In this document: positions 39,101 through 51,941 of the stretch, in pieces | Layout of the letters: each line of letters opens with the position of its first letter | Numbering within the stretch: position 1 is the stretch's first letter | Source: Anseranas semipalmata | Taxonomy: Eukaryota; Chordata; Aves; Anseriformes; Anseranatidae | DNA length: 64,000 bases | Assembly: GCA_013399115.1 (NCBI GenBank) | Contig: VXAA01001394.1 | Coordinates: 345,013-409,012 of the forward strand | Direction of reading: 5' to 3' | Notes under the pieces: model-generated | What the model saw: only the letters and a program-made list of their open reading frames with translations | Told to the model about the DNA's origin: nothing | The model's database searches: none | Made by a program: the position numbers and the translations under genes

Positions 39101-42100
39101 GACATCAGCACTGCTTTTTGGGAGATTGTCATAATAATAATAATGGAGTTTATTATTTAAAAATTATCAGAAAGTAGTAAAAAAAATTGTTCCCATCTCT
39201 TTCTCCACAGCCACTTTCAGTATGGTAAATGAGGGAAATAATTTTGCAGGAGGTTATAATTAATTTTAGTAATGTAATCATTAATTCTCTTTTTTCCTTC
39301 CCCTTTTCTGCACATCTGTGATTAAGCATTAAATAGAGAATGTTTAAACATTCCCTTTGGAAAAATGTGTGTCATATGGTGGGACAGGAATGGGAAGCTG
39401 GTGCCCTGTTCTCCGTTTCTTATTGTATTTTGTATAATCTTGGTTCCGGACACAACAGAAGTTTACCCAAAACAACAATTGTGTCGGTACACAGGTACTG
39501 ATGGCATTTCCTAATGGCTCACAAGGATCAATCAAAATGTTTTAACGTTCTCAGCTAGAGCCAAATGCTACCCTCCCTTCATAGTTAGTTGTGTGAGATC
39601 AGAGAAACTCCCTTTACTATTTCAGTTACTTTGGTGACATGGAGAGGAAAACTTAGCTCATGGATTTCAAGTCTTTGTGCTGTGGGCCTGACCAAGATTT
39701 CAACTGGACTGGTTTGGTGTGCTCTCTTGGAGGAAATGTTGAATAATATCATTCAGTTGATTGAAAATGAAGTATTGAGAAATAGCAGAAGGTAAAACGA
39801 GAATGGATTTTGACCTCTTACAAGATTTTTAGTACTGTCCATCACCACAGCATTGGCGTGCCCTCCACATAATATCAAAAGTTATGCTCCAGACTGTAAA
39901 GGTATACAGGACTCTAGTTCCTTTTAAGATACGTGTTGCCATGCCTCTGCCAGGCTTCATGTATGCTTTGTGCTTCCTTTTTTACATTAGGTCAGTTATA
40001 ATTGTCAGTCTCACCCCAGGTATCTGCCTGCTGTCTGTGCAAAAATCCTCCTTTCACCTGTGCAACTATGAACATGTATTGTAAAGTTGTTGTGACATCC
40101 TGAGGATAAGCAGGGGTGGCTAAGGCTTGGCCATTCCCTTTTGAATGGGAAAGCTGTGTTACGAACTAGACATGTTTCTGGGATACTCGAGATTGTCTGT
40201 TGAAGGAATATGTTCAATACAACTCCCTTCCATACAATGGGCAGAAGTGACTGCCCGTTTCATTAGAACAAGCTCCAGGTGCAAGAATTTTTATGTTTGT
40301 TGTCTTCTCAGAGTCATACTCATAACTTCATCCCCAGTCTCCTCTAGCAGCATCTGAGCTGCAAGCCTCTGTCTCGGCCCTTTTTTTGTAATCAGCTCAG
40401 TCTTTATCAACTCCCTTCTAAAATTCAAAATGTATAAGCAAACACGGGAGCTGGGAACAGAATGTAGATTAGCCACACTTCATCAATGGCCCTAACCTCT
40501 CCAAAGTGAGTATGCTTAAAAGAGTTTGTCTTACAGTGAATCTTGAATTATGTACTGCTCAGTGTATTTTCCACAGACAGGACAATGGCCAAATAGCCAG
40601 TTCTGTTGGGAAGGTGAGGGATACGGCCTTCTAGCTCTCTCTGGGAAACAACTGAGCTTATGTCTCCCACTCCTCAAATTCAGGCTACTATAAAACGAAT
40701 ATCCACTACTGCTTATCAGAACTTAACACAAATTGGTACTTATTTTGGAAGGAGCTCGGTCTTGTTTCTGTGTTATGCATTCTTTAATAATACATACTAT
40801 CACAAGTATCTTGCAGGACATGGACTGAGTTTTAGACCCTGTTTATGTGCAGGTCTTAATGCAGGGTTGATTCCGGTTATATTCAGAAGCAGAAATATGA
40901 ACCTCTAGGGTTCTTTAACATCAAAAATGCAGTAGCTGTAGGACTGAGGCAGCTGATATGCAGGAAAGGGAATGGTTCATTTTTTTTAGTCTTAGAAACT
41001 AGAACTCCACATATGCTTGCTGCATAGAGGCCACCGCAGGCACCGTACCTTGCAGTGATAGTGGTCAGGCACAGGCGTTCACACTGGCCCCAAGAAATCT
41101 CGACCTCGTTAAAATTTGAGCTCTTCTTCTTTTCTTCATGCCACAATTCTTGCAGAGGAAAAGAAGAGTTTCAGAAGAATACAAAAGTTGAATTTTTATT
41201 CTAAGTACAAATGGGCTGGTAATGCTTTTGAAGTATATTTAGAGGGTATACATCATGCATACTCAGAATCCACTGCCATCATCACATCTGTGTTCTATGC
41301 ATAGCGATGCCATAGCAAATAACACTGAGACCATTCCCAAACACAGAGTACAAGATAAAGCTGCTTTGGAAAAATGCACTGTTACAATCACTTTGAAAGG
41401 GTTTAGGTCAGAACAGAAATTTCTTCCAATAAAAAGGGAGGTTGTGTTTCATAAGAATAAACCAAGACCTAAGGCTGTGGTTCCTTTGGCACCAGCAGTT
41501 AATTTAGCATATTGGTAGACACGTACATCTCTGATATAATTCAGAAAAATTCAATTAAAATCTGTCTTCTTCATGAGAATTTGAAAATTATATTTGCAAA
41601 CTGATTTTGCTTCTTAATGAACATGAGCAAGGTTGAGAACAAATAAAAAAAAAACTTTTTTCATTCTCTTAAAGCAGTTATCTCAGGAATTCTGTTTTAT
41701 TAACTTTGTTACTTTATATCAGAGAGAAGTTGATCGATTTTTTTTTCTTTTTAAAAATATTACAATTTCAGCATTTGACCACTCCTGTTTCTTGCATCTG
41801 TAATTACGTTAGCCAGACAGAAATAGGCCTTTATGTTTTGGTTGGTGCTTGTTGTGATCTGTCTTGACCTGTCCCAATTTTAAACCACTGGAGGGCAGAA
41901 TAGAGACAAAGGAAACCTGTTTTCAAAACAGGATTTTCTGCGTGTTGCAGAGATTTGTGCATGCATATAATTTATTTTCAATATTCTGCAGTTCCATTTC
42001 TAGTCATTGAGATTAAGGCCATATACAGTGAAATCTTGCACGAATAATTAGGGGAAAACTCCAGTTGTTTTGACAGTTCAAAGCTTTGGCAATGTTTAAA

Positions 42101-43940
42101 TTCTTTTGATAATTCTAACAGAATAAGTCTCCTTGAGCACTCAGATTATATTGCGAAACATGCTGCAGAAGAAACAATTTTGACAGTGGTATATGCACAG
42201 ACTTCAGCTGAATGGTGTCATCACACAACTTCTGGTTGTCAAAAACAAGCATCTCTTTTTTGAAATTCACTTTATTTTGGGGAGACACAAACAACACATT
42301 CTATGAATTTCTCTACTTTTACAACTAAAGCGTTTTTGTATGTTTTGCTGTGAATGGTGACCTTTCTGTATCTTTAATACAGTTGTTCCAATGCAGCTTT
42401 AGGAACTCTGTTGTCTCAGTGTATTTGGTAGCTTTTCTGTCTCATTGCTCCAGTTGTTTAAAAGTATAAAGACTTAGGTGCTGTGGTGAAGTAGCCTTTG
42501 TGGTTTGTTTTTTGTTTGGTTGGTTTTTAAGGGGACTGTATTCTGCTCAGTAACAGCAACATGATTAACCACATACAGCAAAACCTCACTATCACTCTCC
42601 CAGCAGTCTGGGAACATAACATGACACAAATTAGTGAATGTCCGTATCACTGCAATGAGGTAGTTGCTAATATAAATGAATATGCCTAATGTATGCTATT
42701 GATTCCCCACCACCATCACCCATGACTAATAGAAGCAATAACCTTTGAAGCACATGTACTAAACATAAAAGTTCTTGTGGTGGAACAGGCAGGAGCAGCA
42801 GAGTTGGAGTGGGTTAGCATTCAGAGAGCATGATTTAGACTGGTGAAGTGCCACTAATTCAGTCTGGGTCTGCTTGTGTCAGCCCTCAGGCAGGAAAGGC
42901 CAGTCCCCTGCATGTTGCTTTGCACCCGTCACAGGGACTTCCACTCTTCTTGTGATGCTTCTTTTTCTTGTTTGGTTTTAATGCCACAAATGTAGTGCCT
43001 TCCATCACAATGCATAAAACAGTAGATGCCAATGGACCCACAAAGTAAAGCAGTGAGCAGAAATCTGTTGATATTAATAGGCAGTGCCTCATCACCCTCT
43101 CAGCAAGCAGTAACACAGCTGGTGCCAGTGAGCACGGTGCTGTTTTACTCAAAACCCAGCTCCTGTTCTTGCTCCCATGTCATTTTGATTGAAATAGAAA
43201 CAAGCTCAGGCTCAGCTAGGAAGTAAAGCATTTGGGTCACAATGAATGCAATGTTTACCTATTAAAAAAAAAAAAAAGGAAAAAAACTTGTCTAGACTGG
43301 GAAAATAAGTGGATTTAGAAGGTGACTTAGCTAATGAGTTAACTAATGTATTTAAACAGCACATATACTAGAGACAAAGATGGTCCTATTGGTGAGTACT
43401 TCCACTCATCCCAGTAAGTAGTATTTAAGGCTCACTGTGTCTTCTGACAGCTTTTTAAGACCTTGCCTAATTTATGTTCTAAATGGTATTTAAAATATGT
43501 GAGTTAAGTTTTGTGAACTGAGCTATTTTGAAATCCCACCCACTGTTCTGCCAGTTCTCCATCCAGACTGGTAACCCAGCAACTTCCATGAAGTTGTTTC
43601 ACTATTTTGCTTTCCTACTCCTACTTTGATCAAGGGCTTAATGCAGTTCAGGTGTCAAGTGTCTGGATGACAGGTCATTCCCAGTGAAAATACATGTCCT
43701 ACACAAATCCTATATTTTACTTGCCTGGTTTTGTTTCTGTACAAATACAAGCACTCCTTTATGTCACAGAACAGCTTTTGTGATCTGGTTCTTAAGTGGA
43801 GAAGTGATCTGGTTCCATGCTGCAAACAGAATTTGGAGCATAGATGTCAGCCAAAAAGATAAGTTGATAATATGCTTGCTTGATAACTCAAATGAGCTGC
43901 AAAAGCAGCAATCCTGCTCTCACCTGCTCCATGTTCCTAG
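36126..43940. other. Unique non-coding DNA
   Basis: Nearly 8 kb with no recognisable gene, RNA or mobile element. A mildly GC-richer patch lies at about 37320-37640. Short homopolymers include A14 at 39051-39064 and A14 at 43264-43277. Open frames of 60-101 codons occur on both strands and carry no known domain. Confidence 0.45.
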
Positions 43941-44037
43941 GATCTACCAGGTGAAGGCCCCAGGCCTGGACTATCTGGGTGCTCTGCCCAGGCTCTGCGC
44001 AGCAATGGAGAAAGATATTCAACAGAAGAAAGCTCAT
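43941..44037 (+). other. Weak candidate exon C (97 nt)
   Basis: The interval is preceded by CCATGTTCCTAG-type acceptor sequence ending at 43940 and followed by a good donor, GTATGT, at 44038. It lies in a 130-codon + strand open frame (43684-44076) and is locally GC-richer than its flanks. The frame reads IYQVKAPGLDYLGALPRL then AAMEKDIQQKKAH, with a credible mix of charged and hydrophobic residues. Its acceptor phase would accept an exon ending with two bases of a codon. I do not recognise the protein. The polypyrimidine tract is short. A chance open frame remains the more likely explanation. Confidence 0.18.
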
Positions 44038-46502
44038 GTATGTTTGACTGTGAGTCCCCATTTCACTGTTGCCTAGCCTAAAATTTTCATGGCTAACCCT
44101 GTGTTAGCAGCTAGTGTTTTTGTCTTTTATTTCACATAAATTGAAAGCATATTTTTGTTAGCTAACTAATTCTATGCTTCTGGAAATCCTGCTTCCCTTA
44201 TTAGAAAACTGACTGCTTTTTACGAACTATGAATACCAATTTAGTATAACAATATATTTTCCTTGTGGTGAAGACAGCATTTAAAGTACAGAACAGCCAT
44301 TAAAGACAGTAAAAAATGCAATTTTGATGTTTTTCATTTTTTTTTGATGGTAGACAGGTAGTTTCATGTTAGAGATAAGCCTATCTGTAAGTGAAATAAT
44401 TACTCTTTAATTAAGATAATTATAAAAACAGGAATGTAAATACTCAAGGTATAGTATGCCTGAACGTTTTTTCTTTCACATTATCCACAAACTTATCTTG
44501 CATACCTAAACTCTGTTTTTACTTGATGATTACAACAGCATATGCTCAGTTTTGAAAACAGAGTAAGCTATTAACGTCTATATACACTGTTAGGTTAAAT
44601 AGCTGAAAAAGACTTCTCATTGTCATTTTTCTCACTTCCTCAACCTTTATCTTTTTAGCTCATTTTGGGGGGAACTAGTGTGATTCTCCCACTAGTCTCC
44701 AATAGTACACTTATATCCAGCTAGATTTGGTCAAGTGGCAATACTTCCAAAGTTCCTTCAAGTTCTGTGAAAACAGATGGTCAAACGTAAGGGAGCCTTT
44801 ACTTGTACAGGAAAAGGCAGCAGTGGTGGCTGAACACTTTCAGAGAAACAGGTGAAAAATGTTCTGAATGCCCCAGCTGCAGGAAAACAATTCTGTATTT
44901 TGAGACCACAGAAAGTCCAATGATAAACCAGAAATCAGGGGCCATTCAAACAGCATTAGGTCTGCTGCTCATAGATTTACTTACGTGTTTCATCTATTCT
45001 GATAAGCCATATCAAAATATTATAAATCACATCTTGGCTGTGCCCAGGCAATGGGATGAATTCCCTAGAATGACAATTCCAGTTTGATTTTTCCTTCTTC
45101 ATATATGGATCGGTATTTGGAAAGCCAGCTTGCACTGTTGAGTTATGAATCTATTTTCTACTTATAGGGGAAATCTTCTGTGTGCGTTCTTAATGTGTAA
45201 ATGTAGTGATTTTATAAGCAAACACAAAAATGCAAGAGCAAATTCATCAGTCCATTGCAATCAAGGCAAAATTAAGAGAATAACAGACTCTTTACGGGGC
45301 ACAGAACCCATTATTTATAGGGTAGCTCCTGTATCTATTCCTAGAGAATAGTGAATGAATGGTATTATGGACTGATGGCAGTTTTGTGGTTGCTTTAATG
45401 AGGAAGGGAAGTATGTATACGGAATTAGTGTTCTAGGGGAATACTTGTTATGCCCAACTACTATCTAGTAAATCTATGTGCATTCGTTCCCCCTGTTTCT
45501 TGTCTTTTTATGGAAAGATTTTTTCTGATGTGTCTGTGCTGCATGGGGCCACATGGAGTTCCTCTTTGGAACAGTGATTTTCTAACTGGGTCACTTGTTT
45601 GATTTTCTTTGTTTACCTTTACTCAGATGTATATGACACTGCAGAGTTTGACATGGAGAAACAATCCCACAAGTCCAAAAAGCAACATTCTGGCACGGTA
45701 GTTGAGATGCTGTAGGAGAGCATTTCCAAATACTTGGAAGCTGTATTGCACATTCATAATGTTCTATTATCACAGTTTGTTGTCTCTCTGATCTGCCTGT
45801 GCTTGTTTTAGACAAATATAGTAGTAGTGTGGGAGTTGCATGCCCTCTTACTGGAATCTCTATTATGCACAATGGGTATAGGAAATCCCTGCATCTCCTG
45901 CTCAAATGTGGCACTGTAAATTAAATCTCTTTGGCTCTAAGAAAAAAAATGGAACACATTAAAGACATGCATGGAAGAAAAAGAAATGGCAAAACAGTAC
46001 CTGAATTACTTTTCAAAGAGTGTCAGCATCAATACGTATTGCTGTTCCATAATAGGTACTGTTCAGTCATGGCTGTTTGCTGCTGTGCTGAACTACACGG
46101 ATCTGAAAGATATCTTGATTTTCTAAGATACCAAATGAATTTGGAAAGGTGCTGAGTACCCTCAGATCCCATTGAAAAGGGAGGTTTTATCAAATTAGGG
46201 AAAGATAAGAGCACTCAGCACCTTAAAAATCCAAAGTTATCTGTTGGTTTGTTCAAACTGGGAAACTCAAAGTTAAGCCATGTTCAAATTGTAAACTCTG
46301 TGAGCAGAATTAGCATGTATACAGAATTAACATCTTTTTACTCCTGAAACAGAGAATCAGCAAGGTATTTATTGCACTTCAGCAAGTGAAAAAACATATT
46401 CAAAACTGATAGTTCAATTAATACAACTTACCTTCCTGTGCTTTCTCTAAGAGCTCAGTTCCGCTGGGAAGAGCACTGAAGTCTTGTAAAATGGAGGTGC
46501 CA
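44038..46502. other. Unique non-coding DNA, one exon-like segment
   Basis: At 44811-44851 a 41-nt segment sits between an acceptor-like ACTTGTACAG and a donor-like CAGGTGAAAA and is open in a frame reading EKAAVVAEHFQRN. It is too short to support. The rest is AT-rich unique DNA without a recognised gene. Confidence 0.3.
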
Positions 46503-46610
46503 ACTTCTAGTTCTACCTTTGCTCTTTGTAGAGCTTAGAGGTCGACTCAAGTCTCCTGGACAATCACTTGACCTCTCTGTCTCCCTTTCGGCATAGATAG
46601 AACAGTGATT
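46503..46610 (+). repeat. MIR/CORE-SINE-like relic
   Basis: ACTTCTAGTTCTACCTTTGCTC (consensus type: cctgggttctaatcccggctctg) is followed, after a diverged stretch, by GACAATCACTTGACCTCTCTG (ttgggcaagtcacttaacctctctg), TCTCCCTTTCGGCAT (gcctcagtttcctcatc) and AGATAGAACAGTGAT (tgtaaaatggggat). The CACTTGACCTCTCTG stretch is close to the MIR consensus. Old and degraded; orientation is sense on the + strand. Confidence 0.6.
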
Positions 46611-49470
46611 TGGCTATTTCACACAGTTAGGCTGGAGACTGTAGCCACTACTATCTGCAAATATTTTAAGTTTCTCTAGTTTATGGTGCAGTAGCCCTGT
46701 GAAAAATGATAATGTACTTTCTTGGAAAAAAAATGCTAATTCAAATCAAGTACACAATGACAGGTCTATCTGTGCAAACACTTCAGAAACTGGTGCATGG
46801 CCATCCTGAATGCTGTCTGTCCAACATCACCTGGGACTTGATTAAAATCAGTAAAGACCTTCCGTCAACTTGAGGAGTATTTGGGTTAGGCTTTAGGATT
46901 ACATTAGCTGTTTTGGTTATTGATAGGTTGGTTTCCTGAACATTTTTAAAATCTAAAATGTTTCTTTAGGAGACAATTCTAGTACTGTATTTTGTCTTAG
47001 CCAAAATGAGGTAGTACTCTGTATCTCTGGAGGGTCTGACTTTAGAAAGTTTCCAGTCTGATTACTGCTTTGTTGAGGGTAAGATGTTTGTGAGCAAGTT
47101 ATGAAGAAAAATCCAAACTCAGTTTCTGAGCTTCTGTAGGCTTTTCACTTACTAATTTAATAATAAAAGGGCACCTGATCATCTTTGTTAGAACAGTATT
47201 TAGATTCCCCAGTAAGCAAACTGTTCATCAGAGAAAACTGGTCATCCTAACCTTTGAAATCAGTGAAGAAAATTAAAGAAACTCACATGTTTTACCTAAG
47301 TTACAATGATCTCCACTGGTCCGTTATCCGAATATTATTTGAATTATTTGAATATAATCTTTCATGTCATAATTTCATCTGCTTTTTAGAAATTGCTAGT
47401 TAAGTTCCATTAGTTTCTCCAAAAAGTTTGGAAATTTTGAAATTAATCCTTGAGATTTGATATCCCAAAGGCAAATAGTAATCCATGTGTGTGTTTATAT
47501 AGCTATGTATACCTATATACAAAGAGAGAGAAAGACCCCATTTAAGCCTGTCTGATGAGCTTTTGGGGCTTGACTCACAACTTTTGAAAGAGTGAGGGGT
47601 TGGCAATACCGCAAAAGCAGCAAATTAATCATATCTGTTGAAAAGAGTTTTTAGGTTTATAGCTAGGACAGTGCAAATACTTGTTAGTGCTTTACTTTGT
47701 TGTGAAATGGCAGGTTCATTTTCTCATGAGATCATGAGTGTTAACATTTTCTGTTGCCATTTTCTTCAGTTTAAGTTGAGCTGGTACAGGATGGCATGCA
47801 TAATCATATGGCACATCAGTCTGGCCCAGAAGATAACGCATGTCACCACTGTATGTCAGTACTCTATCAGCATGCTGCTGAGATTTGTTCTCTGACATTC
47901 GTTAAATACCATGGCTTGTTAGTACGTGCCCAAGGTATGAATGAAGGAAGGGGGAATCTTTTCCAGATCAAGATAATCCTCACAAATTCCAGTGACAGAA
48001 TTCTTGAAAACCAAACGCTGTGGCAAAAATATAATCTAACATTTTTTCTGGAAAGCCTTACCAAAAAAAAAAAAAGTGGGGGAGTGAGAGAACAGATTGT
48101 AAAATTTAAATCAGAGGAGACAGTCTGAATACAAAGTACAACCTGCAAAACTTTGAACAATATCAATAATGTAGTGTCCTAACCTGTATATTCCAGGCTT
48201 TTACAGAAGAATGAGTCACATATAAAAACAGACACCCAGTTCAGAGTTAGTCCAGGTTGGTAGTGACAGAAAATATTTATGTTCTGAAGGATGTTTAGTG
48301 ACTTCTGTAAGGCGCGACATTCTGGATACTGTTTGCAGAGCACGGATGTCCTAGCATAGCCATTACTATTACCTGTAAATGGCCCTTTTGGTGACACTGT
48401 TAACAGTGCAGCCAAGTGGAGAACGCTTTCCAAGGCATGACCACCAGCCTGTGCCACACGGTGCTTGCTGTTCTGTGTAGCTTGGGAAATTTCTCCTCTC
48501 CTGTTGCCCTCAATATCCCCTCTGAGTGTACAAGCTGAAAGAGCTTCAGACTCCCGGGCTTTTATTACACTGTCCAGTGAACGGGCATGTTTTTTTGCAA
48601 GTTGGCCATTGTCTTCCCCTACATGCTCTAAATAAATAAGCTGATGCTTCAGAAAGGTGTTGTGCTCATGGCACCCTTCTGGGTAATTTTAGGGCTTGTT
48701 AAAGCAGTAGTCTCACAAATTAAGGCCTCAATCCTTTCTAAAACTACTGTAGTTTTTACACTCCATTACATTACGGTCCTTTAATGAGAAGAAACAAGCA
48801 GTTCATGTTGGATCTCTTCTAAGCAGGACATTTGTATTATTACTACTGGTCTTTCTTTTCCGGTAGAGCTTTTACAGCTTGTTTTCCATGCAGCTGACTC
48901 TGTGACAGTGCAGCCACCTTAACCCTTTGCAGCAGGTTCACTTTCAGTTCAACAAGATAATTGATCAGCAAGGGTATAGCAGGCAGGTGGGAATAGTCTG
49001 GAATTTGCCTGAAAGGAAAAAGGATTAAAGAAAGCTGGGTGCATATGTTGGACTGTAGCTCCTTTCCTGTTTATAAATTTGTGGTGGTGATGTGATTGGT
49101 ATCTAATTGCTGCAGGGTTACCTTTAAACAAAAAATTAAACAGCCCAGTAACTCGCTTTCTAACAATCTGGTTGGGATAATTTATTTTACCTCACTTGCG
49201 TGTCTCTCCAGGTGTTGGTGGTAAATGTACGTAGCATTCTCTTTCTTGGTCAGTTTGTGTTTATGTTTCTACTTCTTCCAGCTTTCATCTGGAATTGATC
49301 CTGCAATGTGTGGCACAGTTTCATGGTCCTTCACTGTATCTTCTTCATAGTAAATAACAAGAACACTTATCAGGATGTTTCCCAATGCATACCTGAAGTA
49401 GATTGTTTACCATTTGTTATTGACCATGATATTTACCAAATGCATGACATCTAACAGTGGTTTTGTGACA
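46611..49470. other. Unique non-coding DNA
   Basis: No gene recognised. An A13 run lies at about 48061-48073, followed by GTGGGGG. A 110-codon + strand open frame at 47796-48128 crosses that A run and has no recognisable domain. Confidence 0.45.
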
Positions 49471-49660
49471 TGGACTCCTGGATTCTATTCTCCAAGGAGC
49501 CCTGGTTCCCTTTGGGAATTCTTTGGCAAGTCTTTCACCTCCATATGCCTCAGTTTTCTTATTTGTAAATGGGGATTCCCTATGGATATCCTTTTGGAAA
49601 GTTGTTATTCCAGAGTTTTTGTCAATAATAATATCCAGCAGAATGAAATAATGGCTGCTA
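49471..49660 (+). repeat. MIR/CORE-SINE relic (best-preserved)
   Basis: TGGACTCCTGGATTCTATTC (consensus type: gactcctgggttctattcc) is followed by CTTTGGCAAGTCTTTCACCT (cttgggcaagtcacttcacct), ATGCCTCAGTTTTCTTATTT (gtgcctcagtttcctcatct) and GTAAATGGGGAT (gtaaaatggggat). This gives about 110 bases of ordered, easily recognised MIR core. The following AATAATAATATCC-containing stretch to about 49660 is compatible with the 3' part. The conservation suggests either a slower-evolving segment or a copy retained as a functional non-coding element, which cannot be decided here. Confidence 0.8.
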
Positions 49661-51918
49661 ATATCTATTAAATCTCTCCATACCATATTTGTGTGGTAAC
49701 AGATTTGTCCTTCTATCTTTTGCGGTGGAACAGGAGATAAGGTCCAGATCATACCCTACATGGGCAAAAACTGCATGGGTCAGGAAACTCTGAGAGCTGA
49801 TAAATCCAAGGAAGTGCTTTGAATTTGCTTATCAGAGGAGTGGCATTGCCTTTCTCTCTCTGGGCAGGGTGTAGCCCTCCTAATCTTTGAGCATCTCAAA
49901 TCCTGGAGGGAAAATACACCAGTTGCAGGTATCGCAGGAGGGATGCGAGATTTAGGCAGAATTCAGATCCTCAATCTCCACTTTGTTACTCCACTTTTAT
50001 GCCAGTATTGACTCCAACAATGGCGTGTCAGCACTGTCATGCTGATATAATAGTTTCCTTTCCAACTGCTCCTCCAGCTCTCAGCTTCAATGGCAGTAGA
50101 GCTGGCAGCCAGTGACAGCTCGCTCCAAGCACCACCACTCAGTGAGGGGGGAATGAAGAATTAATGCCAAGAGGCAAAGCATTGATTAATGTACTTGAGA
50201 ATTAACCCAGTTTCTTATGTCTGATTGGGAATGATTCAAATTATATTCCTAGTAGATGGCATATTTAGTAATATGATAGGAAATATATTCCTAAACTTTG
50301 TTTTACATTGCCTATAAGTAGTAGGTAAATTGACATGTTCGACAGCCTCAATGTAATACCCTAAATACCACAGTTCACAATTTAGATTCAAATGTTATAG
50401 AAATGTGATTGTAGTAGTGTACAGCTTAACAAGATGTGATGCATTGTTTATGTAAAATTGGAATGCAAAAATAAACTGGCTGAATTAAGCTATCCTTACA
50501 CATTTAATGTAAGTAAGGCAGAGGTGGCCAAATTACAGATAGCAAATTCCAGCTTAGCGCTCCCCAGCCCTCTCTCATTTGATCTTATCTGATGTGCCAG
50601 GAGGTGACAGGCTACATCAGGCCATATAGAGGTCAGGGGGTCACAAGAAGTCTCATAAGGTGGAGAGAAGGATGGGGATACACAGGCCATTTATCAGGGG
50701 AGAGGGGAAGCAGGGTGCAGCTGGGGTATTTGCCTTTTGAAGCAGAGGCAATCATCCACACAAATCACAGGTAAAGGCTGCAAGTTTCCTGATATTCAGG
50801 AACTGAGCCCATGGAGGATGAGACCATGGATGTACGTACACTTTGCAGGATGGTGACCTGTACAACTGGAGAAGCAGAATATACGGGAACCTGGGCTGGG
50901 ATCTTGGCTTTGAGGAGAGATCAGAGTATTGGATAGAAGAGCAGGAGGCAGAGAGAATAAGACTGGGGCACACAAGGGTGATTCCAGGCCACGTTTGAGT
51001 TCTGGAAAAGAACTGGAAATTTGTTCTTTTCCTGCAGCTTTTTACCCCATATTTGTAGGGGAAAATCATAAGAAAAATCACACTTTTGCTAAAAGGTGGG
51101 AACTGATTCTAAATGCAGTTGCAGACTGATTACATCAGGATCTATAGTTTTGTGCATCTTGGTGGTTGAAGGCTGTGACTGGTTGAGGGAGTAAAAGTGG
51201 AAAATGATCTATCTGCCCATGACTTTTCAGAACTCCAAAGATTGTGTTAGAATGTGACCACAGAGAAAATAATGAGAATGAAATTTCTACCAGAACGATA
51301 CTCACAAAATGCTCCAGCTGCCCTGGGTTCTTAGGGAAGTCTTTTGCGGCTTGGGTGGCATCAAGACCACTTTTATATAAGCTACAACCTTTCAAGTCCT
51401 ACCTGACCCTGTGGCTGGAATTAATACAAGAGTAATTAAAAATCACTGTTGTTCATCTTCCTCTCTCCCACCATGCTGCTGAGTATGTTTCTGTCTCTGG
51501 AGAAATTAGCCATGAATTTTATTGTTTTAAAATACCCTTTTGTTCATTTTTATAACAATAATTATTAGGAACTCTTTTACTGTTTCAGTGCCTGTCATGT
51601 GTTGCTCCAGTAAATAACTTTAAAAAATCAAATATTGATTTATATGTTTGGCTCCTCTTTGTTCTATACAAGAGCAATGATTTCACTTAACTATTATGAT
51701 GGATAAAACTTCAGAGATAATTAAATACATTAAATCCCTAAGGGAGGACTTACTTCAGGTCTGAAGTATTCAGACTTAAAAGCAGTTGGAAAGTGTTAAA
51801 CCCACTATCATCTCAATATTGTGACTTTGGGAAAAAAAAAAAAACACAAACCAAAAAACTTACTAAGCAGATGCGATACAAGTAATTGTCATTTGTTAAA
51901 AGCATCTTCCTGTATTCT
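49661..51918. other. Unique non-coding DNA
   Basis: No gene recognised. About 50580-51000 is purine-richer on the + strand and holds short open frames without domains. Confidence 0.45.
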
Positions 51919-51941
51919 AACAACAACAACAACAAAAAAAA
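51919..51941. repeat. (CAA)n simple repeat
   Basis: About five CAA units ending in A8. Simple repeat. Confidence 0.85.

Noticed and set aside
43357..43370. CAGCACATATACTA, identical to part of U6 snRNA
   Set aside because: Only 14 bases match; the sequence on either side does not continue as U6, and there is no U6-like promoter or T-run terminator.
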